The notes beneath the pieces were generated by a model, which had not been told where the DNA came from, searched no databases, and worked only from the letters and a program-made list of their open reading frames with translations. The position numbers were made by a program, and so were the translations under genes. From JBBDWJ01 sp040902925 (GTDB lineage Bacteria > Acidobacteriota > Terriglobia > Bryobacterales > UBA6623), in NCBI GenBank assembly GCA_040902925.1, contig JBBDWJ010000224.1, positions 1-19,866 of the forward strand: a DNA stretch of 19,866 bases, read 5' to 3'. Shown here in pieces: positions 6,744-14,655 of this stretch (its first letter is position 1; the number at the start of each line of letters is the position of its first letter).

Positions 6744-9383
6744 TCAGTCGATAAACAACAGCTCGTTGGAGCTCAACAGCGCCTGAGCATAACGCGGCCA
6801 GGAATCGTCCCCGGACGTCAGGTACTCGAGCCCCACGGCCAGTTCGCCTTTGGTGGGCCCGCGCTGGAACAGCAGGCGATACGCCTGCTCGATGCGCGCG
6901 CGTTCATCTCCCGCTGTCCGAACACGGCGCGCCAACGATCGCGCCCGCTCCTCGATGAACTTGCTGTTCATAAAGAACAACTGCTGCAACGGAGTGGCTG
7001 TCGGGATTCTCGCATCGCTGGTCGACATCGGGTTCGGGAAATCAAACAACGCCAGTGTTCCCTCCAACTGCCGCCGGCTCACAAAGCCGTAAACCGTGCG
7101 GCGCAGATTGCACGCGTCGCCCAGCTTTTCGGCAAGACCGCCCCGCTGCTCGTTGAGATCGCCGCTCACGAATAGCAGCGTGTCGCGCATCGGCTCGACA
7201 TCGAGGCGGCGGCGGTTGGCGCGCCACAGCAGCTTGTTGTCGGCGTCCACATTCTGGTTCGCCTCCAGCGTGGCCACGCTCAGCGCATAGACTTTCGTCA
7301 GCATGATCTCGCGATGCAGCGCCTTCAGCGACCACTTCGACTCGATCAGACGCGCCGCAAGATAATCGAGCAGCTCGGGATGGGTTGGCTTTTCGCCCAG
7401 CCGCCCGAAGTTGCCCGGCGTCGCCACCAGCGGCTGGCCGAAGTGATACATCCAGACGCGATTGACGATCACGCGCGCCGTCAAAGGATTGCGGTCATCG
7501 ACGATCGCCTCGGCCAGCTCCAGCCGCCCGCTGCCCGAAGTGAATTTCTTCTGCTCGCCATCGCAGAGAATCATCGGGAACTGCGGCGGCGCCGCCTCGC
7601 CAAGATTGTTGCGATCGCCGCGCACATGCACCTGCATCGCTTCCAACTCGGCGGCGTCCTCGATCGTCATCACGTAGGGATACTCGTCGGGCACTTGCGA
7701 GCGCCGGCGCGCCAGCTCGCCGCGAAGCCCGTCGAGGTGCTGCTTCCAATACGGCGCCAGGAAGCGGTCGATGGTGGACTTCTCGTAGTACAGAATGCCT
7801 GTCTCGAACTTCGCCGGACCTTCGCGCGACACCAGATCTCGCCATAGAAAATACTTATCGCGCTCGAGGGATTTGACCTCCACCACGCGCACCGTGCGGT
7901 TATCGTCTTTGCCGCCGAGCAGGATCAGATTCTCCTCGTCAATCGCCTCCTTCTCGGCGATCACATCGAGCAGTTTCTGCTGCAACCCAGCGTCATCGAA
8001 CGGCGCGTCGCGCCAACCTTCCAGGAACGGATGCTCGCGCGACTTCAGCGATAAATACTTGACCCAGCGTTCGAGCGTCTGCGGATCAAGTCCGGCAGAA
8101 ACGGCGGCGGCTTCGGCTTCTCCGGCGGACGCCGCATCCGGCACGCCGCGCGCCGCCTTCAGATAGCGCGCGGTATGCGTTGCGAAGATCGCGGCGAGCT
8201 GCCGCGCCTGCTGGTCCTCGAAATCGCGCACGACCTTCGCCTGCTGCTTGGCTTGCTCGCTCAGTCGTTCGTATTCCTGGACCGCCTCCGCGGATGCCAG
8301 CGGGAACTTGCCTTCTTTCGTGTTCTCAAAAATGCCCAGCAGCGAGTAGTAGTCGCGCGTCGGAATCGGATCGAATTTGTGATCGTGGCAGCGCGCGCAC
8401 GCCACGGTAAGACCCATCATGCCGCGGGTCAGCGCATCGACGCGGTCGTCTTGAAACTCCGGGCTGTACGCGAAAAACCCCAGGCCGGCGACGTAGCGCT
8501 CTTTTGGCTCCATCAAGTCGCCGGCGATTTGCGCTTTTACAAACTGGTCATACGGCATGTCGTCGTTGAACGCGCCGATGACCCAATCGCGATACCGCCA
8601 GACGTTCGGCGCGGCCTCGTCCGCCGTCGGGTTGAGCTTGTCGTCCGAATAGCGCGCGATGTCGAGCCAGTAGCGCCCCCATCGCTCGCCGTAGCGCGGC
8701 GACGCCAGCAGCAGGTCGACAACCGCAGCGAATGCTTTGGGTGAAGGATCGCGTTCGAACGCCTCGACGTCTGCGGGCGCCGGCGGCAGCCCGGTCAGGT
8801 CGTAGTAGGCGCGCCGCAAAAGGATGCGGGGCGCAGCCGGTTCCGCCGGGCGCAGTTTATGCTCTTCGAGCTTGGCCATCACAAAGCGGTCGATCGGCGT
8901 CTGGCTCCACGTTTTGTCGCCAACGCGCGGCGCGGCGGGCTTGCGAATTGGCTGGAACGACCACCAGCCGCGCTGCTCGGGAGTAATCGTATAGCCTGGG
9001 CCGCCCGCTGCCGGCGGCTGTTCCGCGGGCTTGTGCTCGGGCCACACCGCGCCCTCTTGAACCCAACGTGCCAAAGCGGCAATCTGTTCGTCCTCGAGCT
9101 TGCCACTCGGCGGCATCTTGAGCCGCTCGTGCGTCTGCCGCACGGCCTGCAACAGCAGACTTTGTTCCGGATGGCCGGGAGAAATCGCCGGCCCCGAATT
9201 GCCGCCGGTCAACAGCAACTCGCGCGAGGTCATCTGCAAGCCGCCCATTTTGGTCTCGGAATGACAGGCAAAGCAGTTCTTGGCGAGCACCGGCCGGACG
9301 CTGTTTTCAAAGAAGTCCGAGGCAGGGTCGGCGGCCAACGGCGAGGCGGCCAGAAGGGCGAAAATCAGCAGACGCAATTGCAC
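6744..9383 (-). CDS. Secreted PSCyt1-DUF1549-DUF1553 (planctomycete cytochrome c-type) protein
   Basis: An 879-residue exported protein. Residues 1-18 form a Sec signal peptide (LIFALLAASPLAA then D). The N-terminal cytochrome module has a haem-binding CFACH at 37-41 and a candidate axial Met90 in KMPPSGK. DUF1549 (about 160-370) begins with TPIDRFVMAKLEEHKL and carries a second motif, CARCHDHK, at 329-336. DUF1553 occupies the C-terminal third, with NPLTARVIVNRVWMYHFG, TPGNFGRLGEKPTHPELLDYLA and an LFFMNSKFIEERA block. Length and domain order match the family. The GTG start at 9383 is preceded by AGGA 5 bases upstream. It is first in a two-gene operon with the DUF1501 gene. Biochemical function is unknown; the haem motifs suggest periplasmic redox or a linked hydrolysis role. 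Confidence 0.93.
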   Translation of the reverse strand: MQLRLLIFALLAASPLAADPASDFFENSVRPVLAKNCFACHSETKMGGLQMTSRELLLTGGNSGPAISPGHPEQSLLLQAVRQTHERLKMPPSGKLEDEQIAALARWVQEGAVWPEHKPAEQPPAAGGPGYTITPEQRGWWSFQPIRKPAAPRVGDKTWSQTPIDRFVMAKLEEHKLRPAEPAAPRILLRRAYYDLTGLPPAPADVEAFERDPSPKAFAAVVDLLLASPRYGERWGRYWLDIARYSDDKLNPTADEAAPNVWRYRDWVIGAFNDDMPYDQFVKAQIAGDLMEPKERYVAGLGFFAYSPEFQDDRVDALTRGMMGLTVACARCHDHKFDPIPTRDYYSLLGIFENTKEGKFPLASAEAVQEYERLSEQAKQQAKVVRDFEDQQARQLAAIFATHTARYLKAARGVPDAASAGEAEAAAVSAGLDPQTLERWVKYLSLKSREHPFLEGWRDAPFDDAGLQQKLLDVIAEKEAIDEENLILLGGKDDNRTVRVVEVKSLERDKYFLWRDLVSREGPAKFETGILYYEKSTIDRFLAPYWKQHLDGLRGELARRRSQVPDEYPYVMTIEDAAELEAMQVHVRGDRNNLGEAAPPQFPMILCDGEQKKFTSGSGRLELAEAIVDDRNPLTARVIVNRVWMYHFGQPLVATPGNFGRLGEKPTHPELLDYLAARLIESKWSLKALHREIMLTKVYALSVATLEANQNVDADNKLLWRANRRRLDVEPMRDTLLFVSGDLNEQRGGLAEKLGDACNLRRTVYGFVSRRQLEGTLALFDFPNPMSTSDARIPTATPLQQLFFMNSKFIEERARSLARRVRTAGDERARIEQAYRLLFQRGPTKGELAVGLEYLTSGDDSWPRYAQALLSSNELLFID

Positions 9384-9699
9384 AACGTTCCTGGCGCAAA
9401 TTTTACCAGACCGAAGGGAATGCTGGAGGGGACAGTCCCCCGCTGACGGTCTTACCTATTGCCCAAGGGACAGTGCCGAAGGGGATCACCAGCTCTTGCC
9501 GGCCAACGTTGGGCTATCGCCAGTAGAATCTGACAATAAAACCTGGTGACTTCCCATCGGCCGCCCCACCGGCCCGTTCATTGCCTCTCGACGAGCTTGT
9601 ACAAGCAGGGGTGACGGTCCGCGCTTGCCTGAACTGGCAGGAGAGTTTGAAACGGGACAAGCTGGTCTAGTAGGAGCGCCTGGCCGTCTTTTTGCGGCC
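9384..9699. other. 316-base spacer with REP-like palindrome
   Basis: No gene is supported. The stretch lies upstream of the cytochrome/DUF1553 gene (minus) and downstream of the RAYT remnant (minus). It holds the palindrome at 9428-9440 and a degenerate copy (GGGACAGTGCC) near 9467. It also has a 12-mer, ACAATAAAACCT (9533-9544), that occurs again just upstream of ypdA at 52-63. It probably contains the rest of the decayed transposase gene and its flanking repeat. Confidence 0.5.
9428..9440. repeat. REP-like palindrome GGGGACAGTCCCC
   Basis: A perfect 6-base dyad around a central A. A near copy in the opposite orientation (GGTGACTGTCCCC, 12 of 13 bases) lies at 14614-14626. Short GC palindromes of this kind commonly accompany RAYT transposase genes, and a RAYT remnant lies just beyond this one. 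Confidence 0.6.
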
Positions 9700-10037
9700 A
9701 GAAATGGATGCTATCGACAGGTCCGCAATAGGCGCTGTGGTGGTAGGCGGCCAGGAGCGTGCGGGAGCGTCCGTGCCAACCCGTCGGCCCGTGCCGCTAA
9801 GTGCATTGCGGACCCAGGAACCCGTGAAAGACTCGACTTCTTCCCAGCTACCTGCCGACGGTGGAACCGTCACCTCCGAAAGCCGCAGACGGACGCCTGT
9901 GCGCCGCATCTGGGAGCGAAGCACGTCGAGGTAAGTTTGCCTGTCGGCGTCGGCAGGAAGACGTCCTGGCGATTGTTGCTGCGTTGAGTGATGTGGTGCG
10001 GGACACCCACCGCCACCACACGAGCGAGCCCGGCCAC
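9700..10037 (-). pseudogene. Decayed REP-associated tyrosine transposase (RAYT, Y1_Tnp)
   Basis: Fragments of a Y1 transposase appear in successive frames on the minus strand. From a GTG at 10037 the reading begins MAGLARVVAVGVPHHITQRS and continues NNRQDVFL, the hallmark N-terminus of the family (usually PHHvTQRGNnRQ-vF). A frame change follows, then DADRQTYLDVLRSQMRRTGV (about 9890-9950). About 70 unrelated bases replace the YCLMPNHVHL catalytic region. The frame then picks up AMHLAARADGLARTL (about 9768-9809), close to the usual HLVAVPxxxDGLART, and finally AAYHHSAYCG (about 9730-9757) in another frame. The HxH metal motif is lost, so it cannot be active. RAYTs mobilise or maintain REP palindromes; the nearby GGGGACAGTCCCC fits this. 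Its 3' end is uncertain. Confidence 0.72.
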
Positions 10038-10141
10038 AGAATGAGTTTCCTAGCCTGGATATCAGATCGCCCTCACTTTTATCGCCACTATTGAAAACAA
10101 TCGGGTTATGTTGCTCTGGAACGTAGAAATAGTGAATTGTT

Positions 10142-10726
10142 TCACACGTTCCTGTCCCTCGATCCCCCAGGGGTTTGACTCCTAAGAAGTTCCGCGCAGG
10201 CACCTTTGACGCTCTGCAGCTCTCGCGGAAGAAGGGCAAGATCGGCGTTCGCCGCTCTCGCAACCGCTTGAGCAACTGCCTGCCGCTGAAAACTGACCGC
10301 CATCGCTTCCAGACCTTCTCGGACAACGCGCCCGGCCGTTGTCGTCTTGATGTCCTGCAACGCCACGTTCTTGACTGCTCGAACCAGCGTTCGCGCCGAG
10401 GTGTGGACATCCAGCGTCGGCGCAGCCAACAGAGAGAACACGTCACGCGTGGCCTGTAGGGGTCGGCCGGGCGCAAGGGCCTCTATCAACATTTCTGGTG
10501 ACAGTTCAATCGAGACGTAATGTCGCTCAGCCAAACTCACCAACAGTTTGTCACGCTCGTGCGCTCCCAATGCGCCTTCTTCTGCCAGAACCTGGATGAG
10601 CGACACCGTTGAAAACGAGGACAACCCTAACCCATTGCCCACTTTTCGCAAACCCAGGTCGTCAGCATAGAGCACACCTGGCGAGAATATCGCTAGCTCG
10701 AGGGCATCGTTCGAACTGTCGCCCAA
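10142..10726 (-). CDS. C-terminal fragment (PIN-like half plus helical tail) of the nuclease-TPR-PIN gene
   Basis: An open frame of 194 codons opened by a nominal TTG, but the coding sense continues from the frame upstream. Residues 1-70 look like the second half of a PIN-type ribonuclease domain: SSNDALELAIFSPGVLYADD with acidic residues in the places where PIN domains bind metal, then an amphipathic helix and a VLAEEGAL-type segment. Residues about 95-194 are predicted helical, with no recognised domain. No ribosome-binding site precedes the nominal start. The preceding 691-codon frame is offset by one base and stops 34 bases inside this frame. Moving back one base between about 10725 and 10760 joins ...FSDPRTKDRE to GDSSNDALELA. 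I therefore regard it as part of one large gene. The true end is the stop at 10142. Confidence 0.7.
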   Translation of the reverse strand: MGDSSNDALELAIFSPGVLYADDLGLRKVGNGLGLSSFSTVSLIQVLAEEGALGAHERDKLLVSLAERHYVSIELSPEMLIEALAPGRPLQATRDVFSLLAAPTLDVHTSARTLVRAVKNVALQDIKTTTAGRVVREGLEAMAVSFQRQAVAQAVARAANADLALLPRELQSVKGACAELLRSQTPGGSRDRNV

Positions 10727-12768
10727 TCTAGCCGTGTCTCGCGGTCCTTCGTCCGTGGATCGCTGAATGCCTCCAGGGGCCGAGGCACGAAAGTGACGTT
10801 TGTATCAGCCCAATTGAGCAGCGCTTGGATCGAGTCCCGTTCACTGATGAGAGCAGGGTGCCCGGCCTCCAATTTCTGAAAGACCACGCCTCGCTCGCTG
10901 GGTGCGAGGACACCCCACCCATTCTTAACCCGATCTTCAGCCTCGGCGCACTCCGCATCAATTTCTTCCCTCAAGGATCTTGGGGCAACAGAACGTCGTT
11001 TGTGCAGCAGAAGCGGCAGAATCCCAAATGCCTGCGCTGTGTGCAGCGCCGACCTAGTGAGAATTGTCTGGAGTTCGGCCCTGGCAGCAGCCCGTGAAGC
11101 GAGACGTCCCTCGTCGTGAAACTCTACATAAAACGGTCGCCCGGCACCAGGTCGTGACAGCTCCGTGATAAGGGCCGGGACTGAGACCCCAGCGAGCTCC
11201 GCGATCGGCGCGAGTGGGAGACACTGCCCCTGATAAATGTCCAATAGTTCTTTTTGGCGCTGTCCTCGTGCGTACGCAGAGGCAATCAGGGGCTGAAAGT
11301 CGCTGATGCTAGGCTTTTCCATGTCGAAACGGAAACCCGTGGCGAAAAACTCTTCGTTCGGAAATCGAGTTCCATAGTTCCCGACGATATCGTTGACGAG
11401 GTACTTGGTCGCGGACTGAACTTGCTCAACCCGCCACTGCCTTTCGAAGAACGCTCCTTTGTTCTGGGTAAAGACGTCCCCAACGCGAAGGTCAAGCACC
11501 CCGGCTTTCTTCGCCTCCTCCACCGTAATTTCGTTTGGAAGCTTCGCTGCCGCCGTATCCGCAAACAACAGGTATTCGAGAGTCTCTTGGTCTTTGTCTC
11601 TGAGCAGAACGTGGGTGTCTGCCCCTACGCGATCCACTTCAACAGGCGCCGACTTCGAGAGAAACACTATCGAAGCGAATGCCCTGTTCGACTCGGCATC
11701 ATGGGGTAGATCCCTGAACGCCCTCATGCCAACTTGAAGCGCCGTGGCGGTGTCGCCGACCTTCGAAAGAATTTGGGCCAGGAACATCCTTTCTCGCGGC
11801 GTGAGTTCTGCATCCGAGACCAGAGCGCTGGCGTGAAACAGGGCGCGCTCTGGCTCGTTAAGATCCAGGAGAGTTTTCGCAAGGGTGAGACGCGCATCGG
11901 CCGTTGTCACACCCCGGCTGAACAAATCTTCGAGATGCGCCGCAGCCGTTTTGGGGTCATTTCGCCTGAGTGCGATTTGCGCAGCAAACGAAACCGCCCA
12001 ATGCGGCATCAGCTCTTTCTTTGCCAGTTGTTCTAAGGCTTGATGGGCCTCCAGGAGTCGATCCGCCAGAACAAGCGCATGCACCATCATTCGCTCAGCT
12101 GAGTCCGGAAGAGTCCCGGCTGCTTGGAACACCTCTACAGCTCGATCTGGCTTCTTGGCCCGAAGCAGGCTTTCTCCGAGCTCGACCAGGAGATCTGTAC
12201 GATACGAGGGGTCCGCGTCGATGGCTAGGCGGTACTGCCTCTCAGCTTCCTCAAAGTCATTTTCAAGCACCGCAATTCTGGCAACCGTCACCCTGTAATG
12301 CACTGAAGGAGCTTGCCCATCCGACGACATCTCACCGACCAATTTTTTGGCTAGGTTGACGTCTTGAAGACGAAGTGCCACTTCTGCCGCTGCACATCTC
12401 AAGATATCGGGCTGAAAAAACGTTGGAATTGCTTGCAGGACTGCATCGAGGTCACTCATCGCTCTATCGATCTGCTGGCGCGCTGCTAGTAGATTGGCGC
12501 GCGTTGCTCGAAGTAGCGGATTGCCTTCGACCACAGGTCCAACCAAGATTTCAAGTGCGCCATTCTCATCGCCCGCTTGAATTCGAGCTTGTGCGGCCTC
12601 GTTGAGAGCCCTGGCGTTATCAGGTTTGATTGCATGTGCTCGTTCGCTATCCTCCTGGGCACCCGCAGTGTTGCCGAGAATTCTACGTGCGAAGCTTCGA
12701 GCGGACAACGTTCCTTGACTGCGTGTATCCGAGAGGCTCGCTTCGATGTCCAGAATCTCAGTGCACAA
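10693..12768 (-). CDS. Central fragment (TPR array, GreA/B C-terminal-like, PIN-like start) of the nuclease-TPR-PIN gene
   Basis: An open frame of 691 codons from a nominal TTG. In this frame the sense extends upstream of the TTG as EERRENAQEAER, joining the preceding nuclease/TPR frame. Residues about 30-365 are tetratricopeptide-like helical repeats (for example EDSERAHAIKPDNARALNEA and EEAERQYRLAIDADPSYR). Residues about 376-455 resemble the C-terminal domain of GreA/GreB: VGADTHVLLRDKDQETLEY, an ITVEEAKKAGVL block, then LRVGDVF and WRVEQVQ. Residues about 495-540 look like a small helix-turn-helix (PLAPIAELAGVSVPALITEL), and 545-680 like the first half of a PIN domain (ILTRSALHTAQAFGILPLLL). 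The usual first PIN aspartate is not evident and may be Thr571. The last ten residues are out-of-frame readthrough. Confidence 0.72.
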   Translation of the reverse strand: MCTEILDIEASLSDTRSQGTLSARSFARRILGNTAGAQEDSERAHAIKPDNARALNEAAQARIQAGDENGALEILVGPVVEGNPLLRATRANLLAARQQIDRAMSDLDAVLQAIPTFFQPDILRCAAAEVALRLQDVNLAKKLVGEMSSDGQAPSVHYRVTVARIAVLENDFEEAERQYRLAIDADPSYRTDLLVELGESLLRAKKPDRAVEVFQAAGTLPDSAERMMVHALVLADRLLEAHQALEQLAKKELMPHWAVSFAAQIALRRNDPKTAAAHLEDLFSRGVTTADARLTLAKTLLDLNEPERALFHASALVSDAELTPRERMFLAQILSKVGDTATALQVGMRAFRDLPHDAESNRAFASIVFLSKSAPVEVDRVGADTHVLLRDKDQETLEYLLFADTAAAKLPNEITVEEAKKAGVLDLRVGDVFTQNKGAFFERQWRVEQVQSATKYLVNDIVGNYGTRFPNEEFFATGFRFDMEKPSISDFQPLIASAYARGQRQKELLDIYQGQCLPLAPIAELAGVSVPALITELSRPGAGRPFYVEFHDEGRLASRAAARAELQTILTRSALHTAQAFGILPLLLHKRRSVAPRSLREEIDAECAEAEDRVKNGWGVLAPSERGVVFQKLEAGHPALISERDSIQALLNWADTNVTFVPRPLEAFSDPRTKDRETRLDWATVRTMPSS

Positions 12769-14060
12769 GCGCTCAGCTTCTTGGGCGTTCTCTCGGCGCT
12801 CCTCCGCTCCAGCGTTTCGATGTCGGCCAAGAGAGCGTCGACACGAAGCAGGAGCGTGGACACGGACCTATCTCCATCCTTGATTAGGGTTCCGCATATC
12901 TCCCTCGCTTGAGTCACCTCGCCGTGAAGGAGGTGAATTTGGACTCGGCCGCTCCGATACTCGCTCGTGGAAGACACATCGGGAGGGACAATAATCGGAG
13001 ACTGGCCTGGCCGAAGAGACAACTGAAGCCGCATCAACCACGCAGAGGGAGACTGCGGATGCTTTGACGTCGCCAACTCAGCCGTCACGAGAGCCGAATC
13101 AATGTCCCCGCTCAGTGCCTGGGCATTGGCGAGGTTCACCATCGCGTGAATTCCAGCTGGATCATGATCGAGTGCCCTTTTAGCCGAGGTGACGGCCTCA
13201 CCATATCTTTCCAACTGAAGTAGCGCTGCCGCTCGGTGCTGATTCAGCCTGTAGAGCACGTGGCTGTCTCTGAGACCACTCTTGGTGAAGTCAGACTCGA
13301 TCTCCCGCAACAACGAAAGCACAAGTGCGGGCTCGTCATCCTGTAGCAGCTTTCTTGTATGGCGAAGGTCGTCGTGCCATTTCCTCGTCTGGCGAGGGGC
13401 GCGAACAGATATGTTGGCGTTGGCAAGAACATCGAGCAATGCCCGCTTGGTGCGCCGGGTCTTTTCAGCGCACATGAGTGCAGCATCCTTCTCGAGAACG
13501 GACCACGCGGCAGCGCCTTGAGACTCGTCTTCGAGGCTGTCGGTCAGGATCTCTAGCGCTTGGGTGGCTCCGGCATCGGAATGCCTGGCCAAGTCGAGTG
13601 TGAGAACGTGCGTTCGTCGCGTAACATCGTCAGCCCGCAACCCGAGGGCGGACACGATGTCCCGCGTGAGTTCCTTCAGGCCATCGTTGCGGCCAGACCG
13701 AAGTCGGTCTAGATCTCTCGGGAGCTCATTTCGAATGGACGGACTTGACGTTGAATCGACTATCAGCAGCACGCCCGTGGCGTCGGCAGACGTTGAAGCA
13801 TCACGGATTGCCTCAAACGCTTCTATGCATTTCTGTGGCTTCAGCCCGTGCTTTGCCTGGATTTCGACGGGCGCGATTCCACTTCGAAACTCAACGCGGG
13901 CGTCGTCTCCTGGCCCACTAACCTCACCCGAGGCAGCCGACGGCGTGTCGTCGGCGACAGCGACCCATCGGAGCTTCGTTTCGGTCAGTACGTGAACGAA
14001 AACGTACGCGATGACACTCGCCTGGTAGTTGGTACCTGCAAAAGTGCCGTGGCCGCTCAC
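12486..14060 (-). CDS. N-terminal fragment (PD-(D/E)xK nuclease-like plus TPR) of the nuclease-TPR-PIN gene
   Basis: An open frame of 524 codons starting at GTG 14060, with a strong GGAGGAG about 4-6 bases upstream, so this is the true gene start. Residues 1-130 resemble the dsDNA-nuclease fold of the Cap4/DUF4297 and Mrr group: a GTNYQ motif at 9-13, acidic D52-D53 before a hydrophobic strand (RVEF), then VEIQAKHG with E66, Q68 and K70 as the probable (D/E/Q)xK active site. Residues about 225-350 are TPR repeats (YGEAVTSAKRALDHDP). After about residue 415 (ADIETLERR) the translation turns into Arg/Trp/His-rich sequence. The sense continues one base back, between about 12785 and 12815, into the next frame. 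Cap4-type nucleases act as effectors in anti-phage systems; that role here is inference. No partner gene is visible. Confidence 0.72.
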   Translation of the reverse strand: MSGHGTFAGTNYQASVIAYVFVHVLTETKLRWVAVADDTPSAASGEVSGPGDDARVEFRSGIAPVEIQAKHGLKPQKCIEAFEAIRDASTSADATGVLLIVDSTSSPSIRNELPRDLDRLRSGRNDGLKELTRDIVSALGLRADDVTRRTHVLTLDLARHSDAGATQALEILTDSLEDESQGAAAWSVLEKDAALMCAEKTRRTKRALLDVLANANISVRAPRQTRKWHDDLRHTRKLLQDDEPALVLSLLREIESDFTKSGLRDSHVLYRLNQHRAAALLQLERYGEAVTSAKRALDHDPAGIHAMVNLANAQALSGDIDSALVTAELATSKHPQSPSAWLMRLQLSLRPGQSPIIVPPDVSSTSEYRSGRVQIHLLHGEVTQAREICGTLIKDGDRSVSTLLLRVDALLADIETLERRSAERTPKKLSACALRFWTSKRASRIHAVKERCPLEASHVEFSATLRVPRRIANEHMQSNLITPGLSTRPHKLEFKRAMRMAHLKSWLDLWSKAIRYFEQRAPIY

Positions 14061-14175
14061 GCTCTCCTCCAGTGTAAGGGGTAGAGTTCAGCGTAAACAG
14101 GTTTAAAGGAGTCCAGCGACTACTCTCGATACGAAAGTCGGGGCATCCTCAACTTAATCGCCTCGACCTAATCGG

Positions 14176-14195
14176 AGATCGGCGCCCACCGATCT
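14176..14195. promoter_or_regulatory. Hairpin/dyad upstream of the nuclease-TPR-PIN gene
   Basis: Perfect 7-base arms AGATCGG and CCGATCT around a 6-base loop, about 115 bases upstream of the GTG start. It could be an operator or a terminator blocking transcription into the gene. There is no U-run on either strand, so a role as an intrinsic terminator is not well supported. Confidence 0.4.
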
Positions 14196-14524
14196 ATGGT
14201 CTTCTCGGTCCGGATCGGCTGTCTCTGCCGAGTCAGTCACAAACCTATCTGCATCATAAAATCAACGATATACGAGCGAAAACCCCCGAAAAGTTTGGCG
14301 CCGCGTGCTACCCTCCAACCAGGGGACGAGGGGACGGGTAAGCACGGAACGCCGGGGCAAATACGGAGGAGGGCGCCTGGGGGGCGCCGGCAAAGCAAAG
14401 GAGAGCGGGCCAAAAACCGAAACCCATTGTTTTCAGTTCGGAAGCAGGAAAAACATCGCAAAAACCGCTCAAAACTGCTCACCCGGGCGCACGCAGAGAA
14501 TAAAGACCAGAATAAAGGGACAGC

Positions 14525-14548
14525 CATGATAGGTACCATGATAGGTAA
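14525..14548. repeat. 12-base tandem duplication
   Basis: CATGATAGGTAC is followed directly by CATGATAGGTAA, matching at 11 of 12 bases. It lies 66 bases before the REP-like half-palindrome and may be a slippage or insertion scar. Confidence 0.6.
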
Positions 14549-14613
14549 TTGTCAAGGATGGATGCAGACATCCTGTACCTCCCGCGGGAAGGTGTTTGTT
14601 GGTGTGCGGTGAC

Positions 14614-14626
14614 GGTGACTGTCCCC
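14614..14626. repeat. REP-like imperfect palindrome GGTGACTGTCCCC
   Basis: Differs at one base from the reverse complement of the palindrome at 9428-9440. It sits 30 bases beyond the end of the beta-propeller gene and marks the right edge of the lower-GC segment that holds the RAYT remnant and the large nuclease gene. Confidence 0.5.
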
Positions 14627-14655
14627 ACCCCCATGCTGTTTGGTTGGGCCGGCAT

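Larger units (their letters stand above)
14061..14655. other. 595-base spacer upstream of the large nuclease gene
   Basis: No supported gene. Starting from the nuclease gene it contains a 7-base-arm hairpin (14176-14195), an AT-rich stretch with runs of A and purines, and a GGCGCC-tgggg-GGCGCC hairpin (14372-14388). A 12-base tandem duplication CATGATAGGTAc/a follows (14525-14548), and then a REP-like half-palindrome (14614-14626). A plus-strand frame of 138 codons at 14196-14612 has no ribosome-binding site and a low-complexity Arg/Lys-rich product, so I do not call it a gene. The composition differs from the coding flanks and fits a mobile-element boundary. Confidence 0.55.

Noticed and set aside
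9667..10476. 269-codon minus-strand frame overlapping the end of the nuclease gene
   Set aside because: Its first part is out of frame with the PIN-like sequence. Only a short inner stretch carries RAYT likeness, and the neighbouring RAYT pieces are in other frames, so it is not one gene.
12785..12815. Programmed -1 ribosomal frameshift
   Set aside because: No slippery heptamer or following stem is evident, and the same kind of break occurs again at 10725-10760; deletion or sequence error is simpler.
14196..14612. 138-codon plus-strand frame
   Set aside because: No ribosome-binding site, low-complexity basic product, in a repeat-rich spacer.
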